The notes under the pieces: model-generated
The model's input: only the letters and a program-made list of their open reading frames with translations
Told to the model about the DNA's origin: nothing
The model's database searches: none
DNA from: Serratia sp. Ag1
GTDB lineage: Bacteria > Pseudomonadota > Gammaproteobacteria > Enterobacterales > Enterobacteriaceae
DNA: 54,655 nt
Assembly: GCF_000743355.1 (NCBI RefSeq)
Contig: NZ_JQEI01000039.1
Coordinates: forward strand, 1 to 54,655
Direction of reading: 5' to 3'
In this document: positions 34,450-42,653 of the stretch, in pieces
How the letters are laid out: each line of letters begins with the position of its first letter
How positions within the stretch are numbered: the first letter of the stretch is position 1
Position numbers and translations under genes: made by a program

Positions 34450-37020
34450 TCATCGTATTGTCTCAGCGTTTGTCTGTACTGCAGCCAAATCTGTTGTGGT
34501 TGTTTTTGGTGAGATAATCCTGCATGGCAACAGTAATTCTCGCGTCCCTTCCGCAGGCAGCACGGTAGGTAATGTCAGCTCACATTGCGCCCGTTCGTCC
34601 CAGTGCACCGTCATGGTTTCGCCGCGCTGGATGCCGCTCAGGTAGACACTGCCGCCGTCGTTGACGATCCCCACATCGCGTTTTTTCAGGTTCTGTACCG
34701 TCGCCCCGAATGGCGGCATGGTGCCGTTCTCCAGACGGATAGTAGCCATCGCTTTCTCACCGGCAACCACGTCAAATCGGCGGTAACCTATGGCACCTTC
34801 AGTCAGCGTGGCTTGCACCACCGACTTCAGCGCTTCGGCGTTATCGGGCAACTGATCCAGGTCGATGTTCACCCGATTACGGTAGTAACTGTTCATATCC
34901 GCCACTACGGCCTTGCCATAACGGTTCGTCAGCATCGGTGCGCCGTAGTTGCGGATAGGGATCCCCGCGACTCCATCGGTATCCACCAGCAGGCGGGTGC
35001 CGCCCGGTACCGCGACGCGGTGGAGCGCCGCACCTTCACGGGTGGCGGTCATTCCGCCCTGGAACGCCAGCCCCACCGTGCTGTAACTGCCTCTCTGGGC
35101 ACTGGCCGTGGCATTGATCTGGGCCCAATCGGCCTGATGGCTATAGAAGCCGCTTGCCAGCGCACCATTGCGTGTCCATCCACTGCTGACCTGATAGCTG
35201 CCGCGATCGCCGACGCGATCGGTGTAGCTGACGCGGTGTGTGTTGTCATTGCGATCCCATGTCCCGCTATAACTGACTGAGCCTCGGTTACCCCAAGGCA
35301 GTGACAGCGACAGGAACACCCCATCATCATTCAGCCCGTTGTACTGATTGCGATAACCGGTCAGCGACAGGCTGAGGTTCTTGAAACGGCCAATGTTGAG
35401 GTAGCGCATCAACGACAGGCTGTAACGATCGTTGGCATCCCGATCCCAGTAGGTCTGGTGGTCGTAGTTCAGATTGGCCGTCAGCCCTATGTCACGGAAC
35501 TGCTGGCTGTATGACACCGTATACATTTCTTTGCTGTTCTGGCTGCGAGCACCCAGGTTACGCACCTCGATAAACTCTCCCATGGTCATAAAGCTGCGTT
35601 CCGAGAAGCGATAACCGGCAAAAGTCACCTGACCGCCAATCTGATCGAAGTTCTTTGAATAACGCAGGCGGTACGAGCCGCCACTCAGGGTTTCTTGCGG
35701 TAAGCGCGCCCAGGATTGCGTCACGTCAAACGACAGCGCCCCTAAAGCCATCAGATCCCGGCCTATACCCAGCGCCAATGCGTTGTACTCATCACCGGCC
35801 AGGCCACCGCCAAACAGCGACCAACCGTTGTTAACCCCCCAGGAGAATTCACCACTGCCAAACAGTGGGCCCTGCGTACGATGCCGCCAGTCGGTTGGCC
35901 GCCCACTCGCCAGTTTGTAACGGATCATGCCAGGGCGTGTCAGGTAGGGGATGCTCGCCGTGCTGATGCTGAACGCCTGTACGCTGCCGTCCTGCTCTTC
36001 GACACGGACATCCATCAGCCCCGATACTGCGTTATTCAGATCCTGAATACGGAATGGCCCGGCGGGAACCAAGGTTTCATACAACACCCGCCCCTGCTGG
36101 CTGACCACCACTCGGGCGTTGGTACGTGCCACGCCACTCACTTCTGGTGCATAGCCGCGCAGGTTCGGCGGCAGCATGGCGTCATCACTCACCAGACTCA
36201 CCCCGGTATAGCGGAAGCTGTCAAAGATGTCGGAATTCAGGAAATCCTCACCCAACGTCAGCTTGGCCCCTAACCGCGCAATCGCCCGGTAAGCCGTGTA
36301 TTGAGTCCACTCGAATCTTTGATTGACGGGTTGCCCCGAGCCGGTCTGATGATCAACCTGTGTCTGCCAACTGGCCCGCAACCGCCAGCTGCCCGCATTG
36401 GCCCCTACCAGCCCGTTACCGCTCAGGTTATAGCCTTTTTGTACATTGTCGTTCTGGGTTTGACGCTGAGTTTGGGCGTTGATGTTGTAATCCAGCAGCA
36501 GCCCGGGAATGCCATCATCCCAACGTGATGGTGGATCCCAATCGGCGGCGCTGTATTCCAGATAAGCCTGCGGCACACTCAGATACAGGGTGTTGTTACC
36601 CAAATCGGTGCGCACCGTCATCCCGGCCAGGCTACCGATCGCCAAGCACTGGCCGTTATGCCACCAGGTCAGTTGGCGGGAGAATTCTTCCTTGAGCCCG
36701 ATTTGCTCCACCAGCTTGGCCGGAAGGCAGGCCTCAGTGTTAGCCGGATCTTTTTCTGCCGGATAGAACTGAATCGACTGCTCTGACAATTCCTGTTGGT
36801 TAACGTTGACCACCAGACTGTATTCACCCGGCATGACATAACCAGCACGGGCAAAACGCTTCAGATCGATATTGCCGCGTTCCTGCACATCCAGCACGTC
36901 GGTGTTAAATTCGATGGGTTGTGCGGCAGACACCTGGCCGTTCACCAATGCCAGCGCAATCAACAATGGCAACAGGCGGGGGCGGGGAACCGGTACTCCT
37001 ACAAGTGGGGTGCTCATCAT
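34450..37020 (-). CDS. Outer-membrane fimbrial usher (FimD/MrpC type)
   Basis: The protein has 856 residues: a signal peptide, an N-terminal chaperone-binding domain (IEFNTDVLDVQERGNIDLKR), a 24-strand beta-barrel with plug, and two C-terminal domains (GTMPPFGATVQNLKKRDVGI, ending in the Cys pair QCELTLP..LLPCR). NLRGYAPEVSGVARTNARVV is the usual usher signature. It assembles and secretes the fimbria. Confidence 0.93.
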   Translation of the reverse strand: MMSTPLVGVPVPRPRLLPLLIALALVNGQVSAAQPIEFNTDVLDVQERGNIDLKRFARAGYVMPGEYSLVVNVNQQELSEQSIQFYPAEKDPANTEACLPAKLVEQIGLKEEFSRQLTWWHNGQCLAIGSLAGMTVRTDLGNNTLYLSVPQAYLEYSAADWDPPSRWDDGIPGLLLDYNINAQTQRQTQNDNVQKGYNLSGNGLVGANAGSWRLRASWQTQVDHQTGSGQPVNQRFEWTQYTAYRAIARLGAKLTLGEDFLNSDIFDSFRYTGVSLVSDDAMLPPNLRGYAPEVSGVARTNARVVVSQQGRVLYETLVPAGPFRIQDLNNAVSGLMDVRVEEQDGSVQAFSISTASIPYLTRPGMIRYKLASGRPTDWRHRTQGPLFGSGEFSWGVNNGWSLFGGGLAGDEYNALALGIGRDLMALGALSFDVTQSWARLPQETLSGGSYRLRYSKNFDQIGGQVTFAGYRFSERSFMTMGEFIEVRNLGARSQNSKEMYTVSYSQQFRDIGLTANLNYDHQTYWDRDANDRYSLSLMRYLNIGRFKNLSLSLTGYRNQYNGLNDDGVFLSLSLPWGNRGSVSYSGTWDRNDNTHRVSYTDRVGDRGSYQVSSGWTRNGALASGFYSHQADWAQINATASAQRGSYSTVGLAFQGGMTATREGAALHRVAVPGGTRLLVDTDGVAGIPIRNYGAPMLTNRYGKAVVADMNSYYRNRVNIDLDQLPDNAEALKSVVQATLTEGAIGYRRFDVVAGEKAMATIRLENGTMPPFGATVQNLKKRDVGIVNDGGSVYLSGIQRGETMTVHWDERAQCELTLPTVLPAEGTRELLLPCRIISPKTTTTDLAAVQTNAETIR

Positions 37021-37143
37021 CCATTGACCTTTATGCGTTAATAACTTTCACGGGCGTTATGGTTGTTATTGAAGGGAATACTCTGCCGAGAAAGTAAATC
37101 TGTCTTGACGCGCTGACAGTCCATCATCACGCCAGCGTGCTAC

Positions 37144-37677
37144 TCAGTAATACTCAATTTGGTAGCGCACCAGAGCGGTATAAGTACCGGTCTGCAACGG
37201 CTGATTATTGCTCACCATACGAGCGGTATAATTCAGGCGCATTTCCTTGGCCTGTAATACCGGTATCTGCGGTGGTAATGGTTCACCAGGCGTCGCTTCC
37301 TGGCCTTGCGCATCGCTCAATACCAGCGCCACGCCACGGGCCTCGCCGTCCACGCCAAAACGGCCATTCTCATTACGGCCATCAAAGGTGACACGAAAAT
37401 GCTGCTTGCCCAGGATACTGTCGCCAATGTGTTTCAGCGCACAGTTCACCAGGCCAATACTGAAAGAGCGCGCCAATGCCTGACTGTTGTTGACCACCTG
37501 ATCAAAAGGCAACGTACCCATCTCGACAGTTTGGTCATGGCTTTTAATATCGATATCGCAAGCGGTAGCCACTATGGCCCCATTGATGTTGAGGCTGCTT
37601 CCTCCCCACGCGGGCAGCACAGTAACAGCGCCCACCAGTAACAGCAGCGTGGCAGCGGTAAAGGTATTCCCTGACAT
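37144..37677 (-). CDS. Minor fimbrial subunit (MrpB-like position)
   Basis: This 177-residue pilin has signal peptide MSGNTFTAATLLLLVGAVTV, a Cys pair (ATACDID and VNCALKH), and a C-terminal end TGTYTALVRYQIEYY. Lying between the major subunit and the usher, it corresponds to MrpB, a terminator-type subunit that would sit at the base. A stem-loop precedes it, so it is made in smaller amount than the major pilin. Confidence 0.82.
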   Translation of the reverse strand: MSGNTFTAATLLLLVGAVTVLPAWGGSSLNINGAIVATACDIDIKSHDQTVEMGTLPFDQVVNNSQALARSFSIGLVNCALKHIGDSILGKQHFRVTFDGRNENGRFGVDGEARGVALVLSDAQGQEATPGEPLPPQIPVLQAKEMRLNYTARMVSNNQPLQTGTYTALVRYQIEYY

Positions 37678-37709
37678 CCCTGACTCCCGTTACGGACCGC
37701 GAAAATAAA

Positions 37710-37735
37710 GGCTGCATGCGAAAACGCATGCAGCC
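37710..37735 (-). terminator. Intra-operon terminator or attenuator after the major pilin gene
   Basis: The perfect 11-bp stem GGCTGCATGCG / CGCATGCAGCC with a 4-base loop is followed on the minus strand by TTTATTTT. It lies between the major subunit and the rest of the operon and would favour excess major pilin over usher, chaperone and minor subunits. Confidence 0.82.
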
Positions 37736-37745
37736 ACGTCCAATC

Positions 37746-38279
37746 TTAGTTGTATGCCAACGTAAAGTTGGTCGTCGCGGTGAAGTCACCTTCTTCGATA
37801 TCCGCCAACGTAGTACCGGCATGCCCCTGCAGATAAGCAGAGAAGCTCAGGGTGTTGGCCCCAGCCAGCAGGTTTTGTACGGTGGTTGCGGTACCCAATG
37901 TGATCGGTTGGTTAGAACCGTCAAACATCGCAATGCTCGCACCGCGAGCACCAGTGATGCCCAGCAGGGTATTGGTGCTACCTGTAGCGCCACCTGATGG
38001 GCCACCGAAGGTGACTCTTACTTTGTTTTTGCTGGAGATATCGCAACCTTGCAGTTTGATATCAAAATTCAGTACGCTGGATTTGCCGCCATTCACCAAA
38101 GCCACATTAGCTACCTGACCAAAGCTCTTGGTCTGGTCGAGGCTTTCTGGTGCGATAGAGCAAGGCGCATCAATGATCTTACCGACGAAATTGACTTTGC
38201 CCGAACCAGCATCAGCATTTGCCAAGGAAACCATTCCCAGAGACAGAATCGTAGCCAGCGCAATGTTATTCAGTTTCAT
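37746..38279 (-). CDS. Major fimbrial subunit (MrpA-like position)
   Basis: The protein has 177 residues: signal peptide ending LANADA, then GSGKVNFVGKIIDAPCSIAP, a Cys pair (APCSIA, LQGCDIS), VTFGGPSGGATGSTNTLLGI and the closing EGDFTATTNFTLAYN, the type 1-like major pilin pattern. It is the first gene of the operon, with a 764-bp control region upstream and a terminator behind it. Confidence 0.9.
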   Translation of the reverse strand: MKLNNIALATILSLGMVSLANADAGSGKVNFVGKIIDAPCSIAPESLDQTKSFGQVANVALVNGGKSSVLNFDIKLQGCDISSKNKVRVTFGGPSGGATGSTNTLLGITGARGASIAMFDGSNQPITLGTATTVQNLLAGANTLSFSAYLQGHAGTTLADIEEGDFTATTNFTLAYN

Positions 38280-39043
38280 GCTTTCTTTATCCTTAAAACG
38301 TTAATTAACGAGAGATCCTGAGCTATTATTCCGCCGCAATAAAAACCCTACCAGTCAAGTGAAGGCACAGTTTAAATCGGGCAGAGATTGATATATCAGG
38401 CAGCATCCTTTCATTTGACATAAAAGAAGGCATCCTTTCCTTCCCCTTTATTTAACAAGGGGCAACACACCGAAAAAGAAACCTCATTTCGGTGCCTTAT
38501 CCAATGAACAAATCAAACAGAATAAAACAACAGCCTACAAAAAATTCTAGAAAAAAGGGCTTTTATCTGTAAAAAAACAGCCTAATCATCATCTATAAAT
38601 TATTTTATAATTAAAAAAAAGCAATATTGATGGCTATTTCAACAGTGGCTCACCCTCAGTTAACCCACACCTCTCTTCGGAAAAAATTATTGCAAATGCT
38701 TCTGATTTTTGAAAGTATTTTTTCCTAACCGAGCAATTTCGCCATAAAAAACTTATTTTTGTGTACGAATATTCCTATTGCGACCCCAGCGGTCGCAAAA
38801 TAGGATTAATTAGAATTTTATGCTAAAAAACATTGCAAATGCAACTTCATTGATCGTGTTTTTTGTTTTTACAAAACAATAAGCCATGGTAACTTAGCGT
38901 ACCGGACTAGCACCCGTATGAAACGAAAGCAAAGCATGGGCTTCTATAGCATCAATCTTATTGCAATAGAGATAAAAATTAGCAGGGCAATATTAGCCCT
39001 GGGAAATTAAATTTTATCGAGACACATTAAAAGGAGGTAGTCG
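38280..39043. promoter_or_regulatory. Long AT-rich control region between the fimbrial operon and the PapI-like gene
   Basis: This 764-bp region without genes is rich in A and T tracts. Visible sites: a perfect 11-bp direct repeat ATTGCAAATGC at 38689-38699 and 38832-38842, each preceded by six A residues; a dyad CCTATT..GCGACC / GGTCGC..AATAGG at 38774-38804; a dyad CACCGAAA / TTTCGGTG at 38468-38494; CATCCTTTC repeated at about 38404 and 38433; and GATC (Dam sites) at 38314 and 38852. These look like operators and curved DNA. The GATC spacing (538 bp) differs from the 102-bp pap switch. Confidence 0.6.
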
Positions 39044-39370
39044 ATGTCTTCTCGCAATAAAGAAAGAGAAAAGCAACTAAATAATGTACTTAATGCCTTG
39101 CGAACCCTCTGCAAGAAGGAGGTTCCCCATACAACCGTTCCCCCGCAAGTAAATTGGCCAAAAACCCGAGAGATCGCCGAATACTGCGAAATTACCATTT
39201 ACCTGGCGCGTTACTATCTGCTGAGATTGGTTGATGAAAAAAAAGCTTATGTTACCTCTGGGGCACTCAATAACAGTTTACGCTGGTACATCGCCGAATC
39301 TGTTCCACTAGCTAAACAACATAGCAAAAGGGAAGAGCTGTCCTGCAGCACAGAAAACTTAATACTCTGA
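39044..39370 (+). CDS. PapI/FaeA-like fimbrial regulator
   Basis: The protein has 108 residues from the ATG at 39044. KTREIAEYCEITIYLARYYL then LRLVDEKKAYVTSG aligns with the PapI winged helix (the KTAEIAEA..ARYYLLLL pattern), with an N-terminal basic extension of about 40 residues not found in PapI (77 residues). PapI-type proteins work with Lrp to switch fimbrial operons on. It is divergent from the fimbrial operon across the long control region. A ribosome site AAGGAGG is present. Confidence 0.82.
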   Translation: MSSRNKEREKQLNNVLNALRTLCKKEVPHTTVPPQVNWPKTREIAEYCEITIYLARYYLLRLVDEKKAYVTSGALNNSLRWYIAESVPLAKQHSKREELSCSTENLIL

Positions 39371-39649
39371 TTAACCTTTGAACATCTATCCCAACGTTAT
39401 TTTGGTCGACATCGATCCATTACAGAGCTGCACCACTCTTATCTTATGCTCTAAATATTTGAGCTTCAGGAGGGCTGTAAGCTTGGGAATAGTGATGTCA
39501 CAAATAGGGAGTTGATTGAAACGCGGTTTGCTATGGCCGCTATGGGTAGAAGCACTGGATAGTGCCAAGTAGCGCAACCAACATACATGCAACGCGAAAT
39601 ATGGCGAAATCACCGTTTACAGATACCTAGGTAGAAAGGACTCCATATC

Positions 39650-40435
39650 ATGGCACAGCCACTCTCCATCCTGATAGCCGATGCCGACCGCTATTTTGCT
39701 AACGGCCTACGCCTTGGGTTACAAGGTTTTTTTCAGTCTCGTGCTCAAGATGTTCATCTGCTTGATGAAACTCAGACCGATGGCGCTGTCGACATCGTTT
39801 TCCTGGGCAATATCACCACTAATCCCCCGTGGCTTTACCAATTACACCAGCGTAATTGCCATCCGTTGGTGTTCTTTATCAAACAGCGAGGGCGGAACAA
39901 AGAGACTTTCGAACGTGGAGGGCGGTGTGAAAAATGCAATGCAGGGACGCTGTATCGCCATCAGACACTCTTCGTCTTGCTTGAGTTGCTAAATTCCGCG
40001 CTGGATTCGCAATCCCCGTTATCAAGCGCATTTCACCGTTCCTGTCAGTGCATGTTCCCGTTAACGCCAAGAGAGACCGATGTCTTACGGTGTATTTACC
40101 AAGGGATGAATGGACGTGATACCGGAGCATATTTAGACATCAACGAGAAAACGGCCAATGCTCATAAGCAAAGTGCCATGCGGAAACTGAATTTCAGATG
40201 TAACCAAGAGCTTTATCAATGGCTCCTGCAAGGAGGAGGGCATTATTTAAACGAACTGGCCCAGGCACAGTCCCCCCACAACCCCCAGGTGAGCAGACCT
40301 TCTGCCACCAACTCTGTTCATCAGTCGGGAGAAAAAACACACGCCAACGGCCAGGTCAAAACGCCAACGGCCAGAACCTATTCTCAGGGCATACTAGTCA
40401 GCGACTATCCCCAAATAACGTCAAGATGCAGGTAG
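39650..40435 (+). CDS. LuxR-type DNA-binding regulator with degenerate receiver-like N-terminus
   Basis: This 261-residue protein has a C-proximal LuxR HTH (FPLTPRETDVLRCIYQGMNG then KTANAHKQSAMRKLNF) at about residues 137-195. The N-terminus begins like a receiver (LSILIADADRYFANGLRLGL) but the phosphoacceptor site is not clear. It has two Cys pairs (RCEKCN and RSCQC) and a disordered tail of about 60 residues. The tail coding sequence holds a 14-bp direct repeat ACGCCAACGGCCAG at 40340-40353 and 40360-40373. It stands near the fimbrial cluster, so it may regulate it. Confidence 0.78.
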   Translation: MAQPLSILIADADRYFANGLRLGLQGFFQSRAQDVHLLDETQTDGAVDIVFLGNITTNPPWLYQLHQRNCHPLVFFIKQRGRNKETFERGGRCEKCNAGTLYRHQTLFVLLELLNSALDSQSPLSSAFHRSCQCMFPLTPRETDVLRCIYQGMNGRDTGAYLDINEKTANAHKQSAMRKLNFRCNQELYQWLLQGGGHYLNELAQAQSPHNPQVSRPSATNSVHQSGEKTHANGQVKTPTARTYSQGILVSDYPQITSRCR

Positions 40436-40968
40436 ACGGCAACGGAACGATTTGAACAGCATCGGCGTAGCTCCGGAAGATGGGCCTGATTAAATCGGGC
40501 TCACCTCGATAAAACTCGAGTTCCCCTCCCTCCAGGCCCACCTGAGCCACAAATTGAAAGGCTAGAACTCTGTGCTACGCTTAATACCGTTATTGGTAGC
40601 CAAGAACCCGCGCGCAATGCCCTTTAGCTAGCGACGGATTTCTTGCCAAATAGCCGCCAACCGTGACAAGTGACATGGAGGGACACAGCCTGATGCCAGA
40701 CCCCCTCTCAGAAACTTTCACCAACCCGTCAACAAATAGAAGATCGCTTGCAGGTGACAAAAACTGCTGGCTGCATGGCAGTTTACGCTTTCTGCCTATG
40801 TTACGTTTTCGGCAAATACAACAACCATTGCGTTACAGGTAACCAACACCCACAGATGAACGGCATAGTGATTATTCCGCCTGGGCCTGTAGGATGAATT
40901 AACGATATTTCTTTACTGGTGAGCTGACGCAGTAGCTGCTTTCCCTCCAACGGTATTGTAAGGAAGAA
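40436..40968. other. Gene-free stretch before the STAS gene
   Basis: In 533 bp I see no gene, repeat or RNA with support. A ribosome site AGGA at 40961 serves the STAS gene. Base composition is near average, unlike the AT-rich fimbrial control region. A promoter for the STAS-nucleotidyltransferase pair must lie here, but I cannot place it. Confidence 0.4.
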
Positions 40969-41319
40969 ATGATGAACTTTGAAACTCAGTCAATTGGCGA
41001 TGTGTTGGTTGTAACTCTTCTGGACAGGCGGTTGGATGCCTCGGTCTCCGCCAAGTTCAAAGAAGATATACAAACCATGATCGCACAGGGGACCCACAAA
41101 ATTTTGCTGGATTTCAAGCAGGTGGATTTCATCGACAGCAGCTTTTTAGGTGCTTTGGTCTCTCTTTTGAAAACCTTACATGGAAAAGGTGAGTTCGCGG
41201 TCTGCTCACTGAACAACAATATTCTCAGCATGTTCAAGTTAACCCGAATGGACAAGATATTTACTATCGGTGCCGATCAAAGTCATGCATTACAACAAAT
41301 GTGCTCAGTAGCACCTTGA
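40969..41319 (+). CDS. STAS-domain anti-anti-sigma-like protein
   Basis: The protein has 116 residues (ATG at 40969 or 40972). The STAS pattern reads GDVLVVTLLDRRLDASVSAK and KILLDFKQVDFIDSSFLGAL, with the phosphorylatable Ser in the DSSFLG motif at about residue 56. Such proteins bind anti-sigma-type kinases or act as regulatory subunits of other enzymes. No partner kinase or phosphatase is adjacent. The next gene, a nucleotidyltransferase, starts 19 bp later and is very probably co-transcribed. Confidence 0.85.
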   Translation: MMNFETQSIGDVLVVTLLDRRLDASVSAKFKEDIQTMIAQGTHKILLDFKQVDFIDSSFLGALVSLLKTLHGKGEFAVCSLNNNILSMFKLTRMDKIFTIGADQSHALQQMCSVAP

Positions 41320-41338
41320 TTAACAAGGAATATCTATT

Positions 41339-42487
41339 ATGAAAGCCATGATTCTTGCCGCAGGAAAGGGAACCCGAGCCAGACCGCTGACCACGATATT
41401 ACCAAAGCCAATGATCCCACTCATTCGCAAACCGATTATGGAATCGATCGTTGAGCATTTAAGAGCCTACGGATTTAATCAGTTAATGGTTAATACCAGC
41501 TACCTTTCCTCAGATATCGAGAATTATTTCCGCGATGGCCATGCCTGGGGAGTCGAAATGGGCTACTCCTACGAAGGCGTAATGCAGGGCAATACCTTTG
41601 TTGATAACGTGTTGGGCTCTGCCGGTGGCATGAAGCACATCCAAAATTTCTCCGGCTTTTTTGACGACACTTTTGTCGTGGTATGTGGGGATGCCTTGAT
41701 TGATGTGGATTTCGATCAGGTTCTGGCTTTTCATCGGGCCAGAAAAAGTATCGCCACCCTGATCATGCGCCCCGTACCCACCGATCAGGTGAGTAAATAC
41801 GGTATTGTCGTCACCGATGAACAAGGCCGGGTCAGTAAGTTTCAGGAAAAACCGAAAGCAGAAGAAGCGTTATCCAACAACGCTAATACCGGCATCTATG
41901 TTTTTGAACCCGAGATTTTCAATTACATTCCTGACGGCGTTGAATATGACATTGGCAGCCAACTGTTCCCTAAACTTGCTGATTTAGGCGTTCCTTTCTA
42001 CGGCATTGCCTTGCCATTCCAGTGGGTAGACATTGGCTCGCTGCAGGATTTCTGGCATGTGAACCGTATGATTCTTAATGGGGAACTGCCTGACTACCCG
42101 ATGCCAGGTATTCAGGTTGCACCGCAGATCTGGTGTGGACTTAACGTAAAAGCCGATTTTGCCAACCTGGATATCGAAGGGCCGGTCTATATCGGTAGCA
42201 GTACCGAGATACAGCCGGGTGTGACCATCCGAGGGCCTGCAATCATTGGGGCAGGCTGCCTCTTGGAGCAAGGTGCGGTGGTCGATCAGAGCTTTGTCGC
42301 TGATTACACCCGGGTCGGTGGGATCGCCCAATTGAACCAGCAGATGATTTTTGCCGGAAAGGTGATTTCACCGGACGGAACCGCCATCGATTTGTCGGAT
42401 GCCGGGTTGAACTGGTTAATTGATGACAAACGGCGCACCGACATTATTACGGCAGAAAAGTCGTTATTCAAAGAGCTACTCGGCTAG
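41339..42487 (+). CDS. Sugar-phosphate nucleotidyltransferase with left-handed beta-helix end
   Basis: This 382-residue protein has N-terminal Rossmann-like pyrophosphorylase motifs LAAGKGTRARPLT (about 6-18), PKPMIPL and VVVCGDALIDVDFDQ, and KFQEKPK. From about residue 265 hexapeptide-like repeats appear (IEGPVYIGSSTEIQPGVTIR, GPAIIGAGCLLEQGAV), as in GDP-mannose or glucose-1-phosphate nucleotidyltransferases. It would make an activated sugar for a polysaccharide or glycan. Pairing with a STAS protein suggests control of that supply. Confidence 0.85.
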   Translation: MKAMILAAGKGTRARPLTTILPKPMIPLIRKPIMESIVEHLRAYGFNQLMVNTSYLSSDIENYFRDGHAWGVEMGYSYEGVMQGNTFVDNVLGSAGGMKHIQNFSGFFDDTFVVVCGDALIDVDFDQVLAFHRARKSIATLIMRPVPTDQVSKYGIVVTDEQGRVSKFQEKPKAEEALSNNANTGIYVFEPEIFNYIPDGVEYDIGSQLFPKLADLGVPFYGIALPFQWVDIGSLQDFWHVNRMILNGELPDYPMPGIQVAPQIWCGLNVKADFANLDIEGPVYIGSSTEIQPGVTIRGPAIIGAGCLLEQGAVVDQSFVADYTRVGGIAQLNQQMIFAGKVISPDGTAIDLSDAGLNWLIDDKRRTDIITAEKSLFKELLG

Positions 42488-42510
42488 ATCTGAGCCCGCT
42501 CGCCGAGAGG

Positions 42511-42564
42511 ATGCAGGCCCGATCAAGGTGCAGAAGTCAGTCTGCTGCGCTATCGGGCCCGCAT
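42511..42564. other. Large inverted repeat between convergent genes
   Basis: ATGCAGGCCCGAT (42511-42523) and ATCGGGCCCGCAT (42552-42564) pair at 12 of 13 positions around a 28-base loop that itself contains GCAG/CTGC. It lies just after the nucleotidyltransferase stop and may serve as a terminator without a T run. Confidence 0.55.
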
Positions 42565-42653
42565 CAGGTGAGATACGGCGGCCAACACTTAAAGTGCTAC
42601 CGGTTTACGAGTTTCTGATAGCGCTGAAATGCCAGGGAGCCTCACTGCGCCCC

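Noticed and set aside
38314-38855. Classic pap-type Dam/Lrp phase switch
   Set aside because: Only two GATC sites, 538 bp apart, instead of about 102 bp within Lrp-site repeats.
38280-39043. MrpI/FimB-type invertible promoter
   Set aside because: No pair of matching inverted repeats bounding a promoter was found, and no recombinase gene is near; the dyads present are short hairpins.
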